Assembly: GCF_005233875.1 (NCBI RefSeq)
Contig: NZ_SZPZ01000007.1
Coordinates: 273,287 to 337,286 of the forward strand
Length of the DNA stretch: 64,000 nucleotides
Direction of reading: 5' to 3'
Source of the DNA: Kribbella jiaozuonensis
Lineage (GTDB): Bacteria > Actinomycetota > Actinomycetes > Propionibacteriales > Kribbellaceae
In this document: one piece after another, positions 47,585 to 56,132 of the stretch
Position numbering within the stretch: position 1 is the stretch's first letter
Layout of the letters: every line of letters begins with the position of its first letter
Made by a program: the position numbers and the translations under genes
The notes under the pieces: generated by a model
What the model saw: only the letters and a program-made list of their open reading frames with translations
What the model was told of the DNA's origin: nothing
The model's database searches: none

Positions 47585-47968
47585 TCAACGGATGAACCGG
47601 ATTGTCAACGGATACCGGTAGTCCTGTCCGCTCGACGCCGCGATCGTCGCCATCACGATGACCACCACCGCCGCGACCGCGCCGATCACGATCAGCGGCA
47701 CGATGATCAGCACCCCGAGACCGAACGTGATCAGTACCAGCACCACCGCGATCGCCGTGTAGATCAGCAGGGAGATCTGGAAGTTCAGCGACTCCACCGC
47801 GTTCTTGCGGACGAACTCGGACCGCCCGCGGAACAGCAGCCAGATGATCAGCGGACAGAGGAACCCCATCGCGAACCAGGCCGCGATGAACACCCCCACA
47901 TGCGCGAGCATCGCCCACGTGCGTTCTTCCGAGGCCGACAGCGCCGACCCTGAGCCCGGAGTGCTCAT
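47585..47968 (-). CDS. DUF4870 family membrane protein
   Basis: A 127-residue protein with three hydrophobic segments: AMLAHVGVFIAAWFAMGFLC with PLIIWLLF, then LLIYTAIAVVLVLITFGLGV and LIVIGAVAAVVVIVMA. The loop FVRKNAVESLNFQISLLIY is the DUF4870 signature. ATG 47968 follows GGGAG; the frame is open further upstream without family similarity. Function unknown. It precedes the kinase-like gene by 21 bases on the same strand. Confidence 0.85.
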   Translation of the reverse strand: MSTPGSGSALSASEERTWAMLAHVGVFIAAWFAMGFLCPLIIWLLFRGRSEFVRKNAVESLNFQISLLIYTAIAVVLVLITFGLGVLIIVPLIVIGAVAAVVVIVMATIAASSGQDYRYPLTIRFIR

Positions 47969-48048
47969 GCTCCCAGTGAAGCACGCCGATTCCTTTTCGC
48001 GGCAGCGCTGGTCAGTACCGATAACGACCAGCAACGAAAGGAACCACG

Positions 48049-48945
48049 ATGGCGAGCAAGGAGTCGGAAGCAGTCCGCCGGCATTGGGCCAAGTCGCGGG
48101 CAGCGGCCGAGCAGGACACCCGCGAAGGCGACCAGGAACTGGACGACCACCGCTGGGCCGAGCTGACGACCGAACCGTCGGACGTGGACTACCTGTCCGT
48201 CGACGGCCGCGAGGCGCTCTGGATCAACCCGCACAACGCCGCCACGGACCGGGTCCTGCTGTGCCTCCACGGCGGCGGCTACGTCGGCGGATCGCGGTAC
48301 TCACACCGGAAGCTGTTCGCTCACCTGGCTAAAGCCGTCGGGTCCCGTGCGCTCGTCTTCGACTACCCGATGGCGCCCGCGCACACACACCCAGCGCAGC
48401 TCGACCACGCGGTCGACACCTACCGCTGGCTGCTCAACCAGGGCCTCGCACCCGAGCACATCGTGTTCGCCGGCGACTCGGTCGGAGGCGGCATGGCCAT
48501 CACCACCCAGCTCCGCGCCCGCTCGATCGGCCTGCCCTTACCCGCCGGTGCGCTGCCGTTCTCCCCCGCGGTCGACTTCGAGGCGACAGGAGCGTCGTAC
48601 GACGGCAACCGCGACCGCGACGCGTTCTTCCACCGCGACCTGGTCCGTGGACTCGCCTACCTCTTCCTGGGACCGGACGGCTCGCCGCGGGACCCGTTCG
48701 TGAACCCGCTGTACGGCGACCTCACCGGGCTCGGGCCGATCTACATCCAGGTCGGCGGCGACGAAGTACTGCTCGACGACGCGAACATGCTGGCCGAGGC
48801 GGCGGAGAAGGCCGGGGTCGACGTACGGCTGGACGTGTTCCCGGAGATGCAGCACACGTTCCAGATGGCGGCGGGTCGCGCGCCGGAGGCCGACGATGCG
48901 ATCCAGCGGATGGCACGCTGGGCACGGCCGGTGCTGGGCCTGTGA
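48049..48945 (+). CDS. Alpha/beta hydrolase of the hormone-sensitive-lipase family
   Basis: A 298-residue esterase. Oxyanion motif LCLHGGGYVGGS (about residue 70), nucleophile in FAGDSVGGGMAI (about 143), Asp in QVGGDEVLLDDA (about 240) and His in PEMQHTFQM (about 270). This is the HSL/acetyl-esterase type acting on short-chain esters in the cytoplasm. ATG 48049 follows GAAAGGAA. The downstream sigma-factor gene overlaps or abuts it, so both are probably co-transcribed; a sigma factor paired with an esterase is unusual. Confidence 0.88.
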   Translation: MASKESEAVRRHWAKSRAAAEQDTREGDQELDDHRWAELTTEPSDVDYLSVDGREALWINPHNAATDRVLLCLHGGGYVGGSRYSHRKLFAHLAKAVGSRALVFDYPMAPAHTHPAQLDHAVDTYRWLLNQGLAPEHIVFAGDSVGGGMAITTQLRARSIGLPLPAGALPFSPAVDFEATGASYDGNRDRDAFFHRDLVRGLAYLFLGPDGSPRDPFVNPLYGDLTGLGPIYIQVGGDEVLLDDANMLAEAAEKAGVDVRLDVFPEMQHTFQMAAGRAPEADDAIQRMARWARPVLGL

Positions 48946-48962
48946 CGATCGAGGAGGTTGTG

Positions 48963-49892
48963 GTGAGTGACTTCGGTAGCCGGACGGAGCCGTTCCGGAA
49001 GGAGCTGCTCGCCCATTGCTACCGAATGCTCGCGTCAGTGCACGAGGCCGAGGACGCCGTACAGGAAACGTACCTGCGCGCCTGGCGGTCGTGGTCGGCG
49101 TTCGAGGAACGCTCGTCGGTACGGGTGTGGCTGTACCGGATCGCGACCAACGTCTGCCTGACCGCACTCGAGCAACGCGGCCGCCGCGCCCTGCCGTCCG
49201 GTCTCGGCGCTCCAGCCACCGACCTCTCCCCCGGCACACCTCCCGACGACCCGTCCGTGCTCTTCGTCGAGCCGATCGCCGAGTCGCTGGTGCACGACCC
49301 GGCGACGATCGTGACCACGAGGGAGAGCCTGCGGCTGGCGCTCATCGCGGCGCTGCAGTACCTGCCGGCCAAGCAGCGCGCCGTACTGATCCTGCGTGAG
49401 GTGCTCGCGTTCCCGGCGGCCGAGGTCGCGACCATGCTCGACACCTCGGTCGCGGCGGTGAAGAGCACGCTGCAGCGAGCGCGAGCCCGACTCGACGAGA
49501 ACCCGCCCTCAGAGGTTGTCGAGCCGGACGACCCACAGGCCCAAGCCCTGCTCGCGGATTACATCTCCGGCTTCGAGAACGCCGATCTGGCTGCTCTCGA
49601 ACGGGCGCTGCGCGCAGACGCGGCGATCGAGATGGTCGGTACGACGGCCTGGTTCAACGGCCGCGTGATGTGCCTGCAACTGCTGGAGTCCGCGCTCGGC
49701 GAGCCCGGGGACTGGCGGATGATCCCGATCGTCGCGAACGGTCAGCCCGCGGTCGGCGCCTACTTCAAGGGCGAGGCGTACGGCGTCGCCGTACTCACGC
49801 CGACGGCCACTGGTCTGACCGGCATCCACGTCTTCAGCACACCGAGCCTCGTCCCGTACTTCGGTCTACCGCTCACACCGCCTGCGCCGTAA
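48963..49892 (+). CDS. ECF sigma factor with C-terminal SnoaL-like domain (SigG/ECF41-like)
   Basis: A 309-residue protein. Region 2 (KELLAHCYRMLASVHEAEDA, VQETYLRAWRSWSAF) and region 4 (QYLPAKQRAVLILREVLAFP, EVATMLDTSVAAVKSTLQRARARL) are clear. The extra C-terminal ~115 residues (DYISGFENADLAALERALRA and on) are a SnoaL/NTF2-like domain that in related ECF groups modulates activity instead of a separate anti-sigma factor. GTG 48963 follows GAGGAGG; a GTG at 48942 overlapping the esterase stop is the alternative. It converges on the MFS gene with a 20-base overlap. Confidence 0.88.
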   Translation: MSDFGSRTEPFRKELLAHCYRMLASVHEAEDAVQETYLRAWRSWSAFEERSSVRVWLYRIATNVCLTALEQRGRRALPSGLGAPATDLSPGTPPDDPSVLFVEPIAESLVHDPATIVTTRESLRLALIAALQYLPAKQRAVLILREVLAFPAAEVATMLDTSVAAVKSTLQRARARLDENPPSEVVEPDDPQAQALLADYISGFENADLAALERALRADAAIEMVGTTAWFNGRVMCLQLLESALGEPGDWRMIPIVANGQPAVGAYFKGEAYGVAVLTPTATGLTGIHVFSTPSLVPYFGLPLTPPAP

Positions 49893-51288
49893 GGAGCGCT
49901 CGGCGGCTCGTGCTCGCCAAGGCCAGCGCCAGTACGACGAGTCCCATCGCGATGATCGGCCACCAGACCAGGTGGGCGGCGTGGACGAACGCCTGCGGAT
50001 CGGTCGTCGCCTTGGCACCGACGATCGATCCGGCGATCGCGACGCCGAGCGACGTACCGGTCTGCCGGCCGACCGACGCGAGCGATGCCGCGAGGCCGGT
50101 CATCGACGCGGGCATGCCGGAGACCGCCGAGTTCGCGATCGGCGGGTTGATCGTGCCGAGGAAGACGCCGAACAGCAGGAAGATCGCGAGGATGACGGGC
50201 AGTGGTGTGGAGACGCCGATCGTCATCGACGCGGCTGCTCCGAGTGTCAGCGCCGTACCGGCGACGACGAGCGGCCAACGTGGGCCGTGCGAACCGACCA
50301 CGCGGCCGGTGAGCGGCGACAGTACGCAGATCAGCAGACCGACGGGCAGCAGGGACAGGCCGGCGTCGAGCGCGGACAGGCCGCGGACGCTCTGCAGGTA
50401 GAGGGTCGTGACGAAGAGGAACGCGCCGAAGCCGCTGTAGGCGAACAGCGCGATCAGTACGGCGGAGCTGAACGGGACGCTGCGGAACAGGCGAAGCTCG
50501 AGCAACGGCTCCACGCGCCGGCGTTCGTACGCGATCAGCGCGACCGCCGAAACCGCTGCGACCACGAGCAGACCGACGATGAACGGCGTACCCCAGCCGT
50601 GCTTCTCCGACTCGATGATCGCCGACACGACGCCGCCGAGCACGAAGATCACGAGGAGCTGACCGACCGGGTCGAACCTGCGGCCGTGGGCGGCGCGGGA
50701 CTCCGGGACGAACAGGCTCGTGAAGATCACTGCGAGTACGACGATCGGAAGGTTCACCCAGAAGATCGACCGCCAGCCGAGGCCGTCGACGAGCGCGCCG
50801 CCGAGGATCGGACCGAGCACGAGCGACAGACCGGCCGTCGCACCGAAGATCCCGATCGCCCGCGCCCGCTCGGCCCGGTCCGGGAACACCCCCACCACGA
50901 TCGCCATCGCGACCGGGTTCAGCATCGTGCCGCCGACCGCCTGCACGGCCCGCGCGGCGATCAGCCAGCCGATCCCGGGCGCCAGGCTGCACAGCAGCGA
51001 ACCGATCCCGAACACGATCAGCCCGAGCCGGAACATCCGGCGCCGGCCGAACCGATCCGCGGTCGAACCGGCCAGCAGCAGGAAGCTCGCCAGCACCAGC
51101 GTGTAGGCGTCGACGGTCCACTGCAGCCCGGCCGTCGAGGCCCCGAGCCCGTCCCGGATCGCGGGCAGGGCGACGTTCACGATCGAGATGTCCATCACCG
51201 AGATCAGCAGGCTCGCGCAGCAGATCACGAGGACGGCGTACCGGCGGACACTGGTCAGACCAGTGTCCTCGAGCGTTGAGAGGGTCAT
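49873..51288 (-). CDS. MFS transporter, DHA2 (14-helix) type
   Basis: A 471-residue exporter-like membrane protein with ~14 hydrophobic segments. Signatures: SVMDISIVNVALPAIRDGLG in helix 1, GSTADRFGRRRMFRLG in loop 2-3 (motif A), and GATAGLSLVLGPILGGAL in helix 5 (motif C, typical of exporters). ATG 51288 is the first start that fits the family. It is divergent from a MerR regulator across 24 bases, so one short region serves both. A FadR-like palindrome lies within its first codons. Confidence 0.9.
   Translation of the reverse strand: MTLSTLEDTGLTSVRRYAVLVICCASLLISVMDISIVNVALPAIRDGLGASTAGLQWTVDAYTLVLASFLLLAGSTADRFGRRRMFRLGLIVFGIGSLLCSLAPGIGWLIAARAVQAVGGTMLNPVAMAIVVGVFPDRAERARAIGIFGATAGLSLVLGPILGGALVDGLGWRSIFWVNLPIVVLAVIFTSLFVPESRAAHGRRFDPVGQLLVIFVLGGVVSAIIESEKHGWGTPFIVGLLVVAAVSAVALIAYERRRVEPLLELRLFRSVPFSSAVLIALFAYSGFGAFLFVTTLYLQSVRGLSALDAGLSLLPVGLLICVLSPLTGRVVGSHGPRWPLVVAGTALTLGAAASMTIGVSTPLPVILAIFLLFGVFLGTINPPIANSAVSGMPASMTGLAASLASVGRQTGTSLGVAIAGSIVGAKATTDPQAFVHAAHLVWWPIIAMGLVVLALALASTSRRALLTAQAV
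51249..51265. promoter_or_regulatory. FadR/GntR-like palindrome at the 5' end of the MFS gene
   Basis: CACTGGTC-A-GACCAGTG is a perfect 8+1+8 palindrome located 24-40 bases inside the MFS coding region. The core CTGGTCnGACCAG matches the known E. coli FadR-type operator and recurs three times at 59.6-60.2 kb. No GntR gene is in the window. Confidence 0.4.
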
Positions 51289-51294
51289 ACCGAC

Positions 51295-51315
51295 CACGCT
51301 AGGATTTAGAGCGTG
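51295..51315. promoter_or_regulatory. Dyad between MFS and merR genes
   Basis: CACGCT and AGCGTG are exact inverse complements around nine AT-rich bases (AGGATTTAG). The dyad overlaps the merR start codon in the 24-bp divergent gap, where a MerR operator and both promoters must lie. Confidence 0.45.
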
Positions 51316-51729
51316 CTCGAAGTCAATGAACGCGGGATCAGCATCGCCGAGGCCGCCGAACGCACCGGCGTCAGCGTCCACACGCTCCGGTACTACGAAC
51401 GCGCCGGCCTGGTGGTCACCACCGTCGACCGCACCTCGGGCGGGCGCCGCCGCTACCGCAAGATCGACCTGGACTGGATCAAGATCTGCACGAAGTTCCG
51501 GGCCACCGGGATGCCGATCCGCGTGATCCGGCAGTACGCCGAGCTCGTCCTCGCCGGGCGTGGCAACGAGAAGGACCGGCTTGAACTACTCGAGCGGCAC
51601 CGTTCCGACGTACTCACCCAGCTCGCCGAGCTGCAGGAGAGTCTGGAGCTCATCGACCACAAGATCGACGTGTACCGCGGCCGGATGGAAGCCGGCGACG
51701 CCGATCAGCTCTGGGCGCCCCGCGCCTGA
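51313..51729 (+). CDS. MerR family transcriptional regulator
   Basis: A 138-residue regulator. The winged helix (ISIAEAAERTGVSVHTLRYYE, GGRRRYRKIDLDWIKIC) is followed by a long dimerisation helix (RLELLERHRSDVLTQLAELQ and on). There are no metal-binding cysteines at the C-terminus, so a metal sensor is unlikely; it resembles the short aldehyde or electrophile-type MerR proteins. GTG 51313 has no leader and the mRNA is probably leaderless. It likely controls the divergent exporter. It overlaps the convergent sigma gene by 25 bases. Confidence 0.88.
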   Translation: MLEVNERGISIAEAAERTGVSVHTLRYYERAGLVVTTVDRTSGGRRRYRKIDLDWIKICTKFRATGMPIRVIRQYAELVLAGRGNEKDRLELLERHRSDVLTQLAELQESLELIDHKIDVYRGRMEAGDADQLWAPRA

Positions 51730-52928
51730 AGCCTCGCCGTCAGGAAGCGGCGCTCGGTCTCGTTGGCGGTGAGCTCGATCGCTTCCCGATAGGCGTCGGC
51801 GGCCTCGTCCGCGCGACCGAGGCGGGTGAGCACGTCGGCGCGGGTCGCAGGCAGGTACGCGTACGTCGCCAGCGCGGGTTCCTTGCTCAAGGCATCCAAT
51901 TCGTCCAGGACCGTGTCCAGATCCGCGCCGGGGACGAGGCTGTGCGCGGCAGCCCGGTTGAGCGCGACGATCGGGGTCGGCCAGCTCACCATCATCGCGT
52001 CGTACATCCGGACCACCTGACGCCAATCGGTCCTCTCCCAGGTCGGCGCAGTCACATGCAGCCCGGCGACGGCCGCCTGCAACGCGAAGCGCCCATGTCC
52101 TCGCTGGAGGGCCGAGGTCGCCCGCGAGACGCCCTCCGCCAGCAGTTGCGCGTCCCACCGCGAACGATCCTGATCCGCCAGCAGAACCAGCTCGCCGTCC
52201 GCACTCACCCGCGCGTCACCCCGCGCCTCGGTCATCAACAGCAACCCGAGCAACGCCTGCGGTTCCGGCTCGTCCGGCATCAACCGCTCCAGCAGCCGCG
52301 ACAACTCCACCGCCCGACCGGTCAGATCCGTCCGCGTCAACTCCGATCCGGCCGCCACATGACCTGCCGTGTAGACCAGATGTACGACGGTCAGCACGAC
52401 GTCCAGCCGCTTGGGCAGCTCGTGATCCGCGGGGATCCGGTACGGAATACCCGCGGCCGCGATCTTCTTCTTGGCCCGGGTGATCCGCGCCGCGGCCGTC
52501 GATTCGCTGATCAGCAGGACAGCCGCCACCTCGCGGGTCGTGAGCCCGCAGATCAGCCGCAGGGTCAGCGCTACCTGTGATTCGCGCGCCAGCGCCGGGT
52601 GGCAGCAGGTGAACACCAGCCGCAGCGGATCGGTCGGCTGCTCGACCTCGCCGGGCTCCTCGACCAGCAGCGGCAGCTTCCGCCACAGGTTCGTCTCCCG
52701 CCGCAGCCGGTCCAGCGCGAGACGCCGCGCGACCGTCGTCAGCCAGCCACCCGGATTCGACGGGATCCCGTCCGGCCAGGTTCGTAGCGCCTGGACGAAC
52801 GCGTCCTGCGTGCAGTCCTCGGCCAGATCGAGGTCGCGCGTCAGGCGCACGACCGACGCGAGCACGGTCGACCAGCTCTCGCGATGAGCCTGGTCGACCA
52901 CTCGCGTGACCTCTACCGCCTCAGTCAT
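51705..52928 (-). CDS. ECF42-type RNA polymerase sigma factor (DUF6596)
   Basis: A 407-residue sigma factor. Region 2 (LTRDLDLAEDCTQDAFVQAL) and region 4 (LALTLRLICGLTTREVAAVL type helix-turn-helix, ISESTAAARITRAKKKI) occupy the first ~180 residues. A TPR-like C-terminal extension (LLGLLLMTEARGDARVSADG, LNRAAAHSLVPGADLDTVLD) carries out the regulatory role in this group. A YCII/DGPF protein lies directly upstream, the hallmark context of ECF42. No anti-sigma factor is expected. The sigma factor would activate the YCII promoter by analogy with studied ECF42 proteins. Confidence 0.9.
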   Translation of the reverse strand: MTEAVEVTRVVDQAHRESWSTVLASVVRLTRDLDLAEDCTQDAFVQALRTWPDGIPSNPGGWLTTVARRLALDRLRRETNLWRKLPLLVEEPGEVEQPTDPLRLVFTCCHPALARESQVALTLRLICGLTTREVAAVLLISESTAAARITRAKKKIAAAGIPYRIPADHELPKRLDVVLTVVHLVYTAGHVAAGSELTRTDLTGRAVELSRLLERLMPDEPEPQALLGLLLMTEARGDARVSADGELVLLADQDRSRWDAQLLAEGVSRATSALQRGHGRFALQAAVAGLHVTAPTWERTDWRQVVRMYDAMMVSWPTPIVALNRAAAHSLVPGADLDTVLDELDALSKEPALATYAYLPATRADVLTRLGRADEAADAYREAIELTANETERRFLTARLQARGAQS

Positions 52929-52988
52929 CGCTCGTCCCCCGCGGGTACGCCGACGGGACGGAACGTCGGCGTACCCGGCTCAGGCATG

Positions 52989-53360
52989 TCAGGCCGACGG
53001 CTGCGAGTCCGACGAGGTGTCCATCACCGGACGGACCTCGACATTGCCGGACGGGCAGATCTTGGCCAGCTCCAGCGCCTGGTCGAGATCGCGGGCCTCG
53101 ATCACGTAGTAGCCGCCGAGCGCCTCCTTGGTCTCGATGAACGGACCGTCGGTGACGAGCGGCTCGGCGCCCTCGCGCTGCTTCACGGTGCTCGCCGTCG
53201 TCGACCGCTCGAGCGCCTCCCCACCGAGGATCCGCGCCCCGGCCTTCTCCACCGCCTCGGCGAACGCTCCGTGCAGCTTCATCGCCTGCTGCCAGTCGTC
53301 CGGCGTGACGTTGTCGTACCACTCTTCGCTGTCGTACAGCAGGAACATGTACTGCGCCAT
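52989..53360 (-). CDS. YCII-related (DGPF) protein, ECF42 partner
   Basis: A 123-residue protein with the YCII fold: MAQYMFLLYDSEEWYDNV, a helix with MKLHGAFAEAVEKAG, and the defining VTDGPFIETKEALGGYYVIE. DGPF proteins are small, possibly ligand-binding or enzyme-like, and are nearly always beside ECF42 sigma genes, as here (60 bases apart, same strand). ATG 53360 is the family start. Their biochemical role is unknown. Confidence 0.9.
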   Translation of the reverse strand: MAQYMFLLYDSEEWYDNVTPDDWQQAMKLHGAFAEAVEKAGARILGGEALERSTTASTVKQREGAEPLVTDGPFIETKEALGGYYVIEARDLDQALELAKICPSGNVEVRPVMDTSSDSQPSA

Positions 53361-53474
53361 CTCAGGCTCTCCCTCGTGTAGGGCTTGTACTGAACATCTT
53401 GCTGACGATCGCCGCCACACGGAATCGACAACACCCGGGAAGAATCTTCATTACTGTTGAGTACTGTGAGTTCC

Positions 53475-54911
53475 ATGGAGCACTTCGACGTGCTGGTCGT
53501 CGGCGCGGGCCTGTCCGGGATCGGCGCGGCGTACCGTCTCCAGACCCGCTGCCCGGACCGGACGTACGCCGTACTGGAGGCGCGGGACGCGCTCGGCGGC
53601 ACGTGGGACCTGTTCCGGTATCCGGGGGTGCGGTCGGACTCGGACATGTTCACGCTCGGGTTCCCGTTCCACCCGTGGAAGGCGGCGAAGGCGATCGCGG
53701 ACGGGCCGTCGATCCTCGACTACCTCCACGAGACTGCGTCGGCGTACGGCATCGACAAGCACATCCGCTTCGGGCAACGCGTCGTACACGCCTCGTGGTC
53801 GTCGGCGGACGCGCTGTGGACCGTTGAGACTGGCGACTCGCTTTATACGTGCTCGTTCCTGTACGTGTGCAGCGGGTACTACGACTACGACTCGGGGTAT
53901 GTGGTCGATTTCCCCGGTCAGGATTCGTTCGAGGGCCGGATTGTGCACCCGCAGCACTGGCCGGCCGACCTGGACTACACCGGCCAGCGGGTGGTCGTCA
54001 TCGGCAGCGGCGCGACCGCGGTGACGCTCGTGCCCGCCATGGCCGGTACGGCGGAACACGTGACGATGCTGCAGCGTACGCCGAGCTACGTCGCCTCCCG
54101 CCCCGCCCGCGACGCGTTCTCGGACCGGCTCCGCGCCGTACTGCCGGAGAACCTCGCACACCGGCTGATCCGCGGCAAGAACGTTGCCGTGAGCACCGCG
54201 CTCTACAGCGCGTTCCGCAAGTGGCCGGCGCATGCGGCGTGGTTGCTGAACGCCGGTGTGGCTCGGGAGTTGCCGGAGTCGATCCCGGTCGATCCGCACT
54301 TCACGCCGCAGTACAAGCCGTGGGACCAACGGTTGTGTCTGGTGCCGGACGCTGATCTCTTCAAGTCGTTGCGGGACGGGTCGGCGTCGGTGGTGACCGA
54401 CGAGATCGTCCGCTTCACTCCGACCGGTCTGCTGCTGCGGTCCGGGGCCGAGCTTGATGCCGATCTCGTGGTCACCGCGACCGGGTTGCGGATGGTTGCG
54501 CTCGGCAACATCAAGGTGACGGTCGACGGGCGGCCGGTCGAGCCGCACGACACCTTTGTCTACAAGGGCATGATGCTCAGCGGCGTACCGAACCTTGCCT
54601 GGTGCATCGGGTACACCAACAACTCCTGGACGCTGCGCTCCGACCTGACCTCGCAGTACGTCTGCCGGCTGCTCAACCACCTGACCTCGACCGGCACACG
54701 GATCTGCGTCCCGGAGGTCGACCCGGCCGAGTACGACGCTCCGCCCCGGCCGGTGGTCGACCTGTCATCCGGGTACATTCGCCGGGCGGCCGCGATCCTC
54801 CCGCGCCAGGGCAGTCAGGGGCCCTGGCGCCTTCGGCAGAACTACCCGCGCGACCTGGTCACGCTTCGGTTCGGAGCGGTCGAGGACGGGGTCATGCAGT
54901 TCGTCGCCTAG
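53475..54911 (+). CDS. FAD-dependent monooxygenase (Baeyer-Villiger-like)
   Basis: A 478-residue flavoprotein. The FAD loop is VLVVGAGLSGIGAAY (residues 6-20), followed by the BVMO fingerprint FEGRIVHPQHWP near 155 (FxGxxxHxxxW) and a second Rossmann loop VVVIGSGATAVTL for NADPH near 175. It inserts one oxygen into ketones, sulfides or amines; family members also include drug-activating EthA-like enzymes. ATG 53475 fits the family start; TTG 53457 and GTG 53466 are also in frame. It is divergent from the YCII-sigma operon. Confidence 0.9.
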   Translation: MEHFDVLVVGAGLSGIGAAYRLQTRCPDRTYAVLEARDALGGTWDLFRYPGVRSDSDMFTLGFPFHPWKAAKAIADGPSILDYLHETASAYGIDKHIRFGQRVVHASWSSADALWTVETGDSLYTCSFLYVCSGYYDYDSGYVVDFPGQDSFEGRIVHPQHWPADLDYTGQRVVVIGSGATAVTLVPAMAGTAEHVTMLQRTPSYVASRPARDAFSDRLRAVLPENLAHRLIRGKNVAVSTALYSAFRKWPAHAAWLLNAGVARELPESIPVDPHFTPQYKPWDQRLCLVPDADLFKSLRDGSASVVTDEIVRFTPTGLLLRSGAELDADLVVTATGLRMVALGNIKVTVDGRPVEPHDTFVYKGMMLSGVPNLAWCIGYTNNSWTLRSDLTSQYVCRLLNHLTSTGTRICVPEVDPAEYDAPPRPVVDLSSGYIRRAAAILPRQGSQGPWRLRQNYPRDLVTLRFGAVEDGVMQFVA

Positions 54912-54919
54912 CTGACCGT

Positions 54920-56059
54920 CTAGGCAATTGGGGCCGGCGGTTGCGGGCCGACGTACGTGGCGATCGGGCGGATGATCTTCGGGTCCTGGGCCTGTTCGAG
55001 GATGTTGGCGGACCAGCCGATGATGCGGCTGACCGCGAACGTCGGCGTGAACATCGCGCGCGGGATGCCGCAGAGCTCCATCACGACGCCGGCGTAGAAC
55101 TCGACGTTCGCGTAGAGGTTGCGGCCGGGCTTCAGCTCGGCCAGGACGTCGACGATGCGTTGCTCGACGGTGGTGGCGAAGTCGACCAGGTCGCCGCCGA
55201 TACCGCGGGCGATGTCGCGGAGCATCAGCGAACGCGGGTCCTCGGTTCGGTAGACCGCGTGGCCGAAGCCCATGATCCGGTCGCCCGCGGACACCTTCTC
55301 GCGGACCCAGGCGTCGATGCGATCCGGCGTACCGATCTCGTCGAGGCTCGCGAGGGCGCGGTCCGGGGCGCCGCCGTGGAGCGGGCCGGAGAAGGCGCCG
55401 ATCGCGCCGGCGACGGCCGAGACGACGTCTGCGCCGGTGGAGGCGATCACGCGGGCGGTGAAGGTGGAGGCGTTGAAGCCGTGGTCCAGCGTCGAGACGA
55501 GGTAGTGCTCGATCGCGGTGGCGTGTACGGCGTTCGGCTCGGTGCCTGTCACGAGGTAGAGCCAGTTCGCGGCGGCGGAGAGGTCGGCGCGGGGCTGGAG
55601 CGGCTGCTGGCCTTCGCGGAGGCGGTAGAGGGCGGCGAGGATGGTCGGGGTGACCGCGCAGACCAGCATCGCGTCGGCCTTGCGGTGGGCCGGGTCGATG
55701 TCCCACAGCGGCTTGAGACCACGGACGGCCGCGAGGAGCGAGAGCGCGGTGCGGAGACCGGCGAGTGGGTTGAACTTGTCGCCGGCGGCCGCGATCGCGG
55801 GCAGGACCGCGCTGACCTCGTCGGGAAGGACGCGCAGCGGGGCGACCTCGGCGATGAACCGGTCGCGTTCGGCGTCGGTCGGGAGGTGGCCTTCGAACAT
55901 CAGGTACCAGACGTCTTCGAGCGTCTTCGACTTGGCGAGATCGATCGCCGAGTACTGGCGGTAGTGGTAGAACCCCTCGTCCCCACGGACGTCGCCGAGG
56001 GTCGTCTCGGTGACGACGACGTTGCGCAGACCGGGCGGAACATTGATCACTGTTGACAT
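54920..56059 (-). CDS. Citrate synthase / 2-methylcitrate synthase family enzyme (CitA-like)
   Basis: A 379-residue type II-like citrate synthase. Catalytic histidines are in FSGPLHGGAPDRAL (about 223) and MGFGHAVYRTEDPR (about 260); CoA and citrate residues follow in HILEQ-like NILEQAQDPKIIRP. The usual catalytic Asp in the NVDFYSG motif is Glu here (ANVEFYAGVVM), a variant I believe is common in actinobacterial CitA-type enzymes. It condenses acetyl-CoA or propionyl-CoA with oxaloacetate. No prpD or prpB lies nearby. It is divergent from an HTH-containing paralogue over an AT-rich gap. Confidence 0.9.
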   Translation of the reverse strand: MSTVINVPPGLRNVVVTETTLGDVRGDEGFYHYRQYSAIDLAKSKTLEDVWYLMFEGHLPTDAERDRFIAEVAPLRVLPDEVSAVLPAIAAAGDKFNPLAGLRTALSLLAAVRGLKPLWDIDPAHRKADAMLVCAVTPTILAALYRLREGQQPLQPRADLSAAANWLYLVTGTEPNAVHATAIEHYLVSTLDHGFNASTFTARVIASTGADVVSAVAGAIGAFSGPLHGGAPDRALASLDEIGTPDRIDAWVREKVSAGDRIMGFGHAVYRTEDPRSLMLRDIARGIGGDLVDFATTVEQRIVDVLAELKPGRNLYANVEFYAGVVMELCGIPRAMFTPTFAVSRIIGWSANILEQAQDPKIIRPIATYVGPQPPAPIA

Positions 56060-56132
56060 ATCTTCAGAGTTGACAGCCAATCAACTATTGTCAATATTGA
56101 TCCAGTCAATGTGAATCCGTTGGGGAGCGTGG
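56060..56132. promoter_or_regulatory. AT-rich divergent control region between two citrate-synthase genes
   Basis: The 73-bp gap is markedly AT-rich for this genome. It repeats TTGACA/TCAA/TTGTCA motifs (TTGACA at 56070, TCAA at 56081, TTGTCA at 56088, TTGA at 56097, TCAA at 56106) and includes the palindrome TCAATATTGA (56091-56100). It probably holds both promoters and the operator for the DNA-binding paralogue (inference). Confidence 0.5.
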
